A DNA stretch of 5,211 nt, from positions 1 to 5,211 of the forward strand of contig CAZBVM010000033.1 in assembly GCA_964495505.1 (NCBI GenBank), in the 5' to 3' direction. The notes below the pieces were generated by a model that was not told the origin of the DNA, did not search any database, and saw only the letters and a program-made list of their open reading frames with translations. The translations under genes were made by a program, and so were the position numbers. Within the stretch, counting starts at the first letter, position 1, and every line of letters starts with the position of its first letter. This DNA is from JACPHB01 sp964495505. Lineage in GTDB: Bacteria; Patescibacteriota; Minisyncoccia; UBA10092. Shown here piece by piece: positions 1 to 4,072 of the stretch.

Positions 1-785
1 CAACTTGCGCTTCAACATTAGCGCTTATGGATGGCGGCGTGCCGATTAAAAAACCGGTGGCCGGCATCGCCATGGGACTGATGATGGAAAAATCTCAAGC
101 ATCCAAAATACAAAATACAAAATACAAAATACTAACAGACATCCAGGGGCCGGAAGATCATTACGGCGACATGGATTTTAAGGTGGCTGGAACGCGCGAC
201 GGCGTTACCGCCCTTCAAATGGACGTGAAAATCAATGGCGTTGATACAGAAACTTTAAAAAAAGCTCTAACGCAGGCAAAAAAAGCGCGCTTAGAAATTC
301 TGGACCACATGGCAAAAACCATCGCCGAACCGAAAAAAGAACTGTCGCCTTTGGCGCCAAGAATCATTACCATACAAATTCATCCCGACAAAATTCGGGA
401 AGTTATCGGACCCGGCGGCAAAGTTATTAACGACATTATCGCCAAAACCGGCGCCGCAATTGACATTGAAGACAGTGGTTTGGTTTTCATAACCGCTCTA
501 AACGAAAAGGGCGGTTTGGAAGCAAAGAAAATAATAGAGGAAATTGTGAAAGAATATCAAGTCGGCGATATTGTTTCAGGAGTTGTGTCTCAAATTCTTG
601 ATTTTGGCGCTATCGTGGAATTCGGCAAAAAAGACGGAATGATTCATATTTCCGAACTGGCGCCGTATCGCGTCAATAAAGTTACCGACGTTGTAAATGT
701 CGGCGATGAAGTGAAAGTTAAAATCAAAAGAATAGAAAACGGCAAAATCAGCTTGTCGCTGAAGGACGTTGCGGATAAGCAATAA
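1..785 (+). CDS. pnp: Polynucleotide phosphorylase, C-terminal part (5' end outside window)
   Basis: PNPase degrades RNA 3'-to-5' using phosphate and can add tails in reverse; it acts in the cytoplasm as a trimer. The frame is open from base 3 and reads TCASTLALMDGGVPIKKPV, so the ATG at 27 is internal and the true start lies upstream. Visible in order: the end of the second RNase PH core with the metal-site block PEDHYGDMDFK (codons for the equivalents of E. coli D486, D492 and K494 at 156-158, 174-176 and 180-182); a KH domain with its GPGG loop at 408-419; an S1 domain from about 561 ending ISLSLKDV. The taa stop is at 783-785. Oddity: four perfect copies of AAAATAC at 105-132 encode an extra stretch of about 8 residues (around SKIQNTKY) just before the active-site block. 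The last 75 nt recur at 1691-1765. The family call is certain; the effect of the insert is unknown. Confidence 0.96.
   Translation, partial: TCASTLALMDGGVPIKKPVAGIAMGLMMEKSQASKIQNTKYKILTDIQGPEDHYGDMDFKVAGTRDGVTALQMDVKINGVDTETLKKALTQAKKARLEILDHMAKTIAEPKKELSPLAPRIITIQIHPDKIREVIGPGGKVINDIIAKTGAAIDIEDSGLVFITALNEKGGLEAKKIIEEIVKEYQVGDIVSGVVSQILDFGAIVEFGKKDGMIHISELAPYRVNKVTDVVNVGDEVKVKIKRIENGKISLSLKDVADKQ
105..132 (+). repeat. Heptanucleotide tandem repeat inside pnp (AAAATAC x4)
   Basis: Four exact copies of AAAATAC stand at 105-111, 112-118, 119-125 and 126-132 inside the pnp reading frame. The same heptamer in inverted orientation (GTATTTT) builds the repeats at 5067-5090 next to comM. Because 28 is not a multiple of three, flanking bases must have been gained or lost to keep the frame. 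Confidence 0.9.
711..785 (+). repeat. Direct repeat copy A: 3' end of pnp (functional copy)
   Basis: This 75-nt segment (24 codons plus stop) is the S1-domain end of pnp. It matches 1691-1765: the first 34 nt (709-742) are identical, 709-760 has 2 mismatches in 52, and the whole 75 nt has 12 mismatches. Both copies keep exactly 24 codons and a stop codon in the pnp frame. Confidence 0.93.
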
Positions 786-797
786 GTAAGAAAAAAC

Positions 798-1172
798 ATG
801 AAGGAAAATTTTCCATCACAGGATGAAAAAAGTGAAAATGAGCGTCTCATATCAGACGCTGAATATGTAATTAATTCCATGTGGGGAAAAGCCATGGATG
901 TTGACGATCTTCCGTTAAGTGTTGATCCAAGTTATCAGGTATGGTCGGAAGATTTAGAAAGGCGCAAAAGCGCTTTTGCAAGAGCTTTGTTTAATAAAGC
1001 TAGAGAATCGGCTGGAGAAGAAAAACTGCGTTCCGCCCAAACACTCAAAAGATTAATGGAGCTTCTTAACAGCGTGTCACGTCAAGAAATATTAAAAGAG
1101 CTTATGACAACTGAAGAAGCGGTGGAGGAATTGGTTAATCGAGCCGAACAACAAGTAAGGCAGCGACAATAA
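798..1172 (+). CDS. Hypothetical protein, 124 aa, acidic and helical
   Basis: I do not recognise this protein. It starts at ATG 798, only 12 nt after the pnp stop, with no clear Shine-Dalgarno (the upstream stretch is taagaaaaaac), so it probably depends on the pnp transcript. It is soluble, with no signal peptide or membrane segment. It is rich in Glu, Lys, Arg and Gln and looks mostly alpha-helical. There is a Trp-containing middle (residues about 29-54), then charged helices, ending in a Gln/Arg-rich tail (AEQQVRQRQ) that could form a coiled coil. It lies within the segment bracketed by the two pnp 3'-end copies, together with the toxin-antitoxin pair, so it may be part of the same acquired cargo. 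The long in-frame run and ordinary composition support a real gene; function unknown. Confidence 0.72.
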   Translation: MKENFPSQDEKSENERLISDAEYVINSMWGKAMDVDDLPLSVDPSYQVWSEDLERRKSAFARALFNKARESAGEEKLRSAQTLKRLMELLNSVSRQEILKELMTTEEAVEELVNRAEQQVRQRQ

Positions 1173-1177
1173 AATTC

Positions 1178-1207
1178 TTGCGCGTGAAGCTTTGTTTATG
1201 TTAAACT
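1178..1207 (+). promoter_or_regulatory. Promoter of the toxin-antitoxin operon (extended -10)
   Basis: A -35-like TTGCGC stands at 1178-1183, followed after 18 bp by TAAACT at 1202-1207. A TG at 1199-1200 gives an extended -10 (TGtTAAACT). The start codon at 1217 is only 9 nt downstream of the -10, so the message would be leaderless or nearly so; no Shine-Dalgarno is visible. Confidence 0.5.
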
Positions 1208-1216
1208 AATGTCAAT

Positions 1217-1429
1217 ATGACTACTATTACTATTCCTGAAAAATTAATAAAAGAGAAAAAATTAATTGTAATACCCCGTAAAAAATACGAGGAATTTGTT
1301 AATTTGGAAAAATTACTTAAAAATAGATTGGCCGAAGAGAGAGATACCGACGAGGCAATTGCGATATATAAAAAAGAAAAAGCTCAAAATAAGCTCAAGC
1401 CACTTAAATCTTTGGTAGATTTAAGATAA
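1217..1429 (+). CDS. Antitoxin of a RelE/ParE-type toxin-antitoxin module, 70 aa
   Basis: The product should bind and neutralise the toxin encoded 7 nt downstream and repress the shared promoter. The N-terminus (MTTITIPEKLIKEKKLIVIPRK) has the short beta-strand and helix pattern of small DNA-binding antitoxins that open with an 'ITIP' segment, as in AbrB- or Phd-like forms. The middle is a charged helix (residues about 23-56). The C-terminus (KLKPLKSLVDLR) is the basic, extended tail that in such antitoxins usually wraps the toxin. The length is typical of antitoxins. The assignment rests mainly on operon context and overall pattern. The exact DNA-binding fold cannot be fixed by eye. Confidence 0.8.
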   Translation: MTTITIPEKLIKEKKLIVIPRKKYEEFVNLEKLLKNRLAEERDTDEAIAIYKKEKAQNKLKPLKSLVDLR

Positions 1430-1436
1430 GATATTT

Positions 1437-1694
1437 ATGCTGATCCGCACTTCTTCGAGATTCAGAAAATCCTATAAAAAATTGCCGAAAAATATCAAAG
1501 ATAAAGCTACAGAAAAAGAAAGAATTTTCAGAACCAATCCTTTTGATGCTCGCCTAGATACTCATAAACTTCATGGCAAATATAAAGAATATTGGGCATT
1601 CACTATTGCCGATCAATATCGGATAATGTTTACTTTTGCGGAATCTAACACGGTTGATTTCATTGATATTGGAACTCACGAAATATATAAGTGA
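1437..1694 (+). CDS. RelE/ParE superfamily toxin (probable mRNA interferase), 85 aa
   Basis: A RelE/ParE-fold toxin, most like the RelE/YafQ branch that cuts mRNA on the ribosome; ParE-like gyrase inhibition cannot be excluded. Recognisable segments are the basic N-terminal helix pair (SSRFRKSYKKLPKNIK), a PFDARLDTHKLHGKYKEYWAF block, DQYRIMFTF and the C-terminal DIGTHEIY. Candidate active-site residues are H43, H46, R62 and H81; the last matches the conserved C-terminal His of YafQ-like toxins. The start is ATG 1437, 7 nt after the antitoxin stop, with only a weak upstream purine run, so translation is probably coupled. The length is normal and the gene looks intact. Its last Lys codon and tga stop fall inside the second pnp repeat, read in a different frame, so the insertion junction coincides with the toxin's end. 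Confidence 0.88.
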   Translation: MLIRTSSRFRKSYKKLPKNIKDKATEKERIFRTNPFDARLDTHKLHGKYKEYWAFTIADQYRIMFTFAESNTVDFIDIGTHEIYK

Positions 1695-1765
1695 AAGTTA
1701 AAATCAAAAGAATAGAAAACGGGAAAATCAGCTTGTCGTTGAGAGACGCTGGAGAAAGAAAATAG
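1691..1765 (+). pseudogene. Displaced copy B of the pnp 3' end
   Basis: The pnp frame reads VKVKIKRIENGKISLSLRDA then GERK and tag, parallel to VKVKIKRIENGKISLSLKDV then ADKQ in the live gene. Identity starts at 1689 and is 50/52 up to 1740, then falls. There is no start codon, ribosome site or S1 upstream part, so it is not expressed as a protein. It is best read as the old end of pnp, pushed away by an insertion that brought a new end, or as a tandem duplication interrupted by the toxin-antitoxin cargo. Confidence 0.88.
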
Positions 1766-1767
1766 CT

Positions 1768-1809
1768 TATGGGGCAGGAAAGAAATATAAGAAGTGTCAT
1801 GGGGCGTAA
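1768..1809 (+). pseudogene. Remnant of a SEC-C zinc-binding tail (SecA-like C-terminus)
   Basis: Bases 1768-1806 read YGAGKKYKKCHGA followed by taa at 1807-1809. This matches the end of SEC-C motifs such as the SecA tail (consensus CPCGSGKKYKKCHG). The first Cys pair is gone (Tyr in place of the second Cys) and no open frame leads into it. It begins directly after the pnp-like remnant, in a frame offset by one base loss or gain. Either the ancestral pnp-like gene ended in a SEC-C tail, or a piece of secA was joined here. Confidence 0.75.
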
Positions 1810-1810
1810 G

Positions 1811-1848
1811 GAAAAAGAAAAAACCCGAACAGATTAGCCGCCGGGTTT
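1811..1848 (-). terminator. Intrinsic terminator of the minus-strand small membrane gene
   Basis: On the minus strand the stem AAACCCG (1848-1842) pairs with CGGGTTT (1827-1821) around a 14-nt loop. It runs into a T-rich tail, TTTTTTCTTTTTCC. It lies about 37 nt after the taa stop of the minus-strand gene. The plus-strand side lacks a T tract, so it acts in one direction. Confidence 0.75.
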
Positions 1849-1870
1849 ACATAACATTAGAAAGCATTAA

Positions 1871-1897
1871 TACTCTCTACGCCCCTTACTCTCTACG
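1871..1897. repeat. 11-bp direct repeat TACTCTCTACG
   Basis: TACTCTCTACG occurs at 1871-1881 and again at 1887-1897, separated by 5 bp. The second copy covers the last codons and stop of the minus-strand gene; the first lies in its 3' untranslated part. It may be a local slippage duplication. Confidence 0.8.
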
Positions 1898-2071
1898 AAG
1901 CCGTTGCTTGAGAAAAGAATGGGGTATAATTGAAAACATAATCATTCCAGTGGTATTGAAAAGACCAACTGCCAAAAGTGCGACCATTAAGGAACCGCCG
2001 GAAGTAAAGAAATACAATATACCCGCTACGATTGATAATTTAATCCAATGAAAAAAATCATTTCTTTCCAA
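1886..2071 (-). CDS. Small membrane protein, 61 aa, minus strand
   Basis: I do not recognise the family. The preferred start is TTG at 2071-2069, because an AAGGAG Shine-Dalgarno at 2084-2079 lies exactly 7 nt upstream. A second in-frame TTG at 2077 would leave only 1 nt. The product begins MERNDFFHW and has two hydrophobic segments, about residues 11-21 (KLSIVAGILYFF) and 25-50 (SLMVALLAVGLFNTTG onwards). It ends in a basic tail (FLKQRLRRE), suggesting a hairpin in the membrane with a cytoplasmic C-terminus. The gene has a complete unit of its own: a -35/-10 pair at 2145-2117, a ~39-nt leader, a Shine-Dalgarno and a terminator 37 nt after the stop. That makes it more credible than the overlapping plus-strand frame. 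Function unknown; a toxin-like or regulatory small membrane protein is possible but unproven. Confidence 0.72.
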   Translation of the reverse strand: MERNDFFHWIKLSIVAGILYFFTSGGSLMVALLAVGLFNTTGMIMFSIIPHSFLKQRLRRE

Positions 2072-2116
2072 CGCCAATCTCCTTCTGCAAAAAGAAAGAA
2101 CTCTGACATTAATAAT

Positions 2117-2145
2117 ATATTAGCACCATAATATAAATAAGTCAA
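2117..2145 (-). promoter_or_regulatory. Promoter of the minus-strand membrane gene
   Basis: On the minus strand TTGACT (2145-2140) is followed after exactly 17 bp by TAATAT (2122-2117). The -35 has one mismatch to consensus and the -10 has two. Transcription would start near 2110, leaving a leader of about 39 nt that contains the AAGGAG at 2084-2079. Confidence 0.7.
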
Positions 2146-2182
2146 TGATTTTCAATGGTTATTTTATAATCAAATTTAGCAT

Positions 2183-2191
2183 TGTGGATAA
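2183..2191 (-). promoter_or_regulatory. DnaA box (perfect TTATCCACA on minus strand)
   Basis: TGTGGATAA at 2183-2191 is the exact complement of the high-affinity DnaA box. It lies between two divergent genes, 38 bp upstream of the minus-strand -35. An 11-nt stretch around it (TGTGGATAAGT) recurs exactly at 3430-3440. Binding is inferred, not shown. Confidence 0.5.
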
Positions 2192-2197
2192 GTTAAG

Positions 2198-2228
2198 AAA
2201 ACCGCCCCGCAGTTGCGGGGTGGTTTTT
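2198..2228. terminator. Bidirectional intrinsic terminator
   Basis: A 13-bp stem (2198-2210 with 2215-2227, one G-U pair) has a core CCCCGC/GCGGGG and an AGTT tetraloop. It is flanked by A and T runs on both sides, so it can stop transcription from either direction. The -10 of the next gene begins directly behind it, at 2230. Confidence 0.88.
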
Positions 2229-2229
2229 A

Positions 2230-2238
2230 TGTTAGAAT
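2230..2238 (+). promoter_or_regulatory. Extended -10 promoter of the 362-aa membrane protein gene
   Basis: TGtTAGAAT at 2230-2238 is an extended -10 element. Exactly 7 nt separate it from ATG 2246, so transcription would begin at or next to the start codon (leaderless message). No -35 is recognisable because the terminator hairpin occupies that place. Confidence 0.5.
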
Positions 2239-2245
2239 AATACTA

Positions 2246-3334
2246 ATGGCCAATTCAATACCGCAAAAAGACGAAAATATCGTTATCCGGACAATGAAAG
2301 GCGATCTGGAATATCTGAAAAATCCTCATCCAAAAAAAGAGGAAAAGCCAATTCCTGTGATGCCGTCGGGGCCAATTTCCCAAGAAGCTCAAGCACCGAT
2401 TGTTCAAGCACCGCGGGCTCAAATAACGCCACCAACGCCAGCGCCGCAGTCAGGTAGGCCGCCAATTTTAATCATTCCACCAAAAACTATCCCACCCAAA
2501 GAAGTAGCCGAAATCCCAGCCAAACCGTTATTTAAAGCAACGCCGGTTTGGCTTAAAATCGGCAGCATCGGTTTGGGAGTACTTTTGTTGGCGCTTTTTG
2601 GGCTTTACGGTTATTGGAAAATTTTTATCCAGAGCCAGCTGCTAATTCCAATCCCAGCGGCAACCACAACGTCGCCGACATTACCAACAACGGGAGTGGT
2701 CACTACCGCCACCCCGATAAAATTTTTTAATAAACTGCCAAATAAAGAAGTTACGATTGAAATTTCTTCCAAAACTTCCGCCTCCCTGCTTAACGCTTTA
2801 AAATCCGAAGCGGCAATGGAAGAAACAAGGGGCGCGATTAAACAGGTTAAAATAACTTATCAGGGAAAACCGATAACCACCGAGGAATTCTTAGATTTAA
2901 TGCTTATCTTCGCGCCGCAGAATTTTCTGCTAAATTATGAAAGCGAATTCGCCTTGGCGTTTTTCGCTCAAAAAGAAGGGGCGCGGCCGATTTTAATTCT
3001 TAAATCTAAAAAAAGAAGCGAAACAGAAACTCAAATGAAAGATTGGGAAGCCAAAACTTTGGCAAGCGATATTTTTCCGTTATTTTTAAATAGCGGCCAA
3101 CTTCCGAAGGCCTTATCGCCGTTTAAATCGTATTTATTTATCGGCCAGCCGGTGCGCTATTTGAACGTAAGAATATCGTTTGCCTCGTTAAATTACGCCA
3201 TCTACAACAACTTTCTTATTTTTACCACCTCAAGCGCCGGAATGTTCGTCGTGCTTCAAGATTTAACCGGCCAGAGCGTGTCGGCAAATTATTTGGAAAA
3301 TTTAAAAGCGTCAATCAACGAATTTGTCAGGTAA
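2246..3334 (+). CDS. Single-pass membrane protein with proline-rich N-terminus, 362 aa
   Basis: Function not recognised. ATG 2246 is chosen over the upstream in-frame ATG at 2213, because 2213 lies inside the terminator hairpin and an extended -10 stands 7 nt before 2246. Residues 1-100 are hydrophilic and probably cytoplasmic. They carry a short acidic/basic segment (RTMKGDLEYLK, residues 15-25) and a long Pro/Ala/Gln/Lys-rich linker. One transmembrane helix lies at about 103-127 (WLKIGSIGLGVLLLALFGLY). A Thr/Pro/Ala-rich spacer at about 134-158 and a folded extracytoplasmic domain of some 200 residues with alternating strands follow. There is no signal peptidase site, lipobox or cell-wall anchor. 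The layout (cytoplasmic linker, one helix, Thr/Pro stalk, outer domain) resembles uncharacterised Parcubacteria surface proteins, but this is a general impression. It appears to be monocistronic. Confidence 0.85.
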   Translation: MANSIPQKDENIVIRTMKGDLEYLKNPHPKKEEKPIPVMPSGPISQEAQAPIVQAPRAQITPPTPAPQSGRPPILIIPPKTIPPKEVAEIPAKPLFKATPVWLKIGSIGLGVLLLALFGLYGYWKIFIQSQLLIPIPAATTTSPTLPTTGVVTTATPIKFFNKLPNKEVTIEISSKTSASLLNALKSEAAMEETRGAIKQVKITYQGKPITTEEFLDLMLIFAPQNFLLNYESEFALAFFAQKEGARPILILKSKKRSETETQMKDWEAKTLASDIFPLFLNSGQLPKALSPFKSYLFIGQPVRYLNVRISFASLNYAIYNNFLIFTTSSAGMFVVLQDLTGQSVSANYLENLKASINEFVR

Positions 3335-3350
3335 ATAAATTAAACTCTGT

Positions 3351-3375
3351 CCAGCGCCCCCGCGCTGGCGGGGCG
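3351..3375. repeat. GC-rich hairpin after the 362-aa gene
   Basis: CCAGCGC (3351-3357) pairs with GCGCTGG (3362-3368) around CCCC. An alternative fold pairs CGCCCC with GGGGCG (3370-3375). It stands about 17 nt after the stop of the preceding gene and is far more GC-rich than its surroundings. The nearest T tract (3392-3398) is more than 15 nt away, so it is a weak intrinsic terminator at best. Confidence 0.6.
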
Positions 3376-3429
3376 AGAATGAGCAAAAATATTTTTTTCT
3401 TTCGCGGGAATATTACTTGGAAAAATTGG

Positions 3430-3438
3430 TGTGGATAA
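3430..3438 (-). promoter_or_regulatory. DnaA box (perfect TTATCCACA on minus strand) upstream of the RNA gene promoter
   Basis: TGTGGATAA at 3430-3438 is a second exact DnaA-box match, 7 bp upstream of the -35 at 3446. That placement would let DnaA affect the promoter. A one-mismatch version (TAATCCACA) occurs at 3766-3774, but it lies inside a helix arm of the RNA and may be coincidental. Confidence 0.5.
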
Positions 3439-3445
3439 GTGCCTA

Positions 3446-3474
3446 TTGACTTTTTGCTAAATATAGAATATTAT
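3446..3474 (+). promoter_or_regulatory. Strong promoter of the non-coding RNA
   Basis: TTGACT (3446-3451), a 17-bp spacer and TATTAT (3469-3474) give a near-consensus housekeeping promoter, with one mismatch in each element. Transcription would start near 3481. No protein-coding gene follows within 590 bp, so the transcript is non-coding or a very long leader. Confidence 0.75.
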
Positions 3475-3480
3475 TAAATC

Positions 3481-3990
3481 AAGTTTTGTTTCTGATCTAA
3501 TAAAGTTCCGGTTCGCCGGAATTAAAGGTCATCCGCCGACTATTTAGCTCTTTATTTTAAAACTAAACGGTTCTCGTAACCGAGATTGGAAACTAGACAC
3601 TTAGGATCGTTAAAAGCGGATAACGAATCCAAACAAGGGCGACCAACACCCATTAAACAACAATGTTTCACGGGTTCTAACGGCGCCCTTTTTCGTTTGT
3701 GGTCAAAATTTTCAAATTACGTATTTAGAATCGATCGGTTTTTAATACGTAATTTGAAAATTTTGTAATCCACAAACAGAACCCCGTTCACTTTTTACCA
3801 AGAAAAAGAAACTGGTTTCGGCCTAAGAAAATACTGCTAAGAACTTGCGACATGCGCGAGCGAATAGCTCACCCCTTATTGGGCGCAGCGTGTCGCCAAT
3901 GAATTTAATCGTAAAAAGTGAATGGGGGGGTCATTTTCCTAATAAATGGACGAAGCAGATTACCGTGGTTTATTTTGGAAAATTAATAGT
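3481..3990 (+). ncRNA. Large structured non-coding RNA of unknown family (about 500 nt)
   Basis: This stretch has no credible reading frame on either strand but is almost tiled by complementary segments. Helices in order: TTCCGG/CCGGAA with a UUCG loop (3506-3521); CGGTT/AACCG (3568-3582); GGATCGTT/AACGaATCC (3604-3630); AAGGGCG/CGCCCTT (3635-3690) enclosing ACCC/GGGT and AAACA/TGTTT; a 30-bp helix in two parts (3695-3725 with 3744-3777); a 17-bp helix (3782-3798 with 3911-3927, one G-U pair) enclosing a branched domain; and a 13-bp helix (3933-3946 with 3969-3983). The branched domain contains GAAA/TTTC, GCGACA/TGTCGC, TGCGC/GCGCA and GAGC/GCTC. The G-U pair and the upstream promoter favour the plus strand. 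The 3' end is uncertain; a short GTCA/TGAC hairpin and T8 at 3993-4015 could terminate it. I see no tmRNA, RNase P, SRP, 6S or group I/II intron hallmarks. Confidence 0.75.
3695..3777. repeat. Long inverted repeat (30 paired bases)
   Basis: GTTTGTGG (3695-3702) pairs with CCACAAAC (3770-3777). Inside it, 3704-3725 is perfectly complementary over 22 bases to 3744-3765 (the arm starts CAAAATTTTC and ends ACGTATT). The loop is 18 nt (3726-3743), with a 1-by-4 internal loop between the two blocks. It is part of the predicted RNA, but on its own it could also be a MITE-like or palindromic element. Confidence 0.9.
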
Positions 3991-3992
3991 GA

Positions 3993-4015
3993 GTCATCGT
4001 TTGACAATTTTTTTT
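3993..4015 (+). terminator. Possible weak terminator of the non-coding RNA
   Basis: GTCA (3993-3996) can pair with TGAC (4002-4005) just before eight T residues (4008-4015). The stem has only 4 bp, so termination here is uncertain. The same bases supply the TTGACA -35 of the next gene. Confidence 0.3.
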
Positions 4016-4028
4016 AAACCTTTAAACT
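4001..4028 (+). promoter_or_regulatory. Promoter of the polytopic membrane protein gene
   Basis: A perfect -35 TTGACA (4001-4006) is followed after 16 bp by TAAACT (4023-4028). Transcription would start near 4035, giving a leader of about 38 nt that contains the GGGAG Shine-Dalgarno at 4061-4065. Confidence 0.65.
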
Positions 4029-4072
4029 ACTAAACAATTGATCTTTAAGATATAAATCGCGGGAGATTCGAA

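Noticed and set aside
576..895. Two minus-strand frames under pnp and the 124-aa gene
   Set aside because: They are shadows of conserved S1-domain coding sequence, with no promoter or ribosome site.
1925..1930. Perfect plus-strand TATAAT
   Set aside because: The nearest -35-like TTGCTT is 15 bp upstream, it lies inside the minus-strand gene, and no gene follows on the plus strand for 300 bp. It is likely chance in AT-rich DNA.
1794..2051. Plus-strand open frame of 85 codons
   Set aside because: It overlaps the minus-strand gene, which has promoter, Shine-Dalgarno and terminator. This frame lacks all three, begins on a GTG inside the SEC-C remnant and has low-complexity content.
3586..3768. 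Open frame of 60 codons inside the RNA region
   Set aside because: It spans four strong helices and one arm of the long inverted repeat. There is no ribosome site and the composition is random.
3770..3790. Resemblance of ACAGAACCCCG to the 3' conserved part of RNase P RNA
   Set aside because: The required partner segments (GAGGAAAGTCC-like and AGATGAATG-like) are missing, and these bases fit the local helices better.
3845..4033. Open frame of 62 codons inside the RNA region
   Set aside because: It runs through the branched helix domain and the next gene's promoter, with no ribosome site and no recognisable protein pattern.
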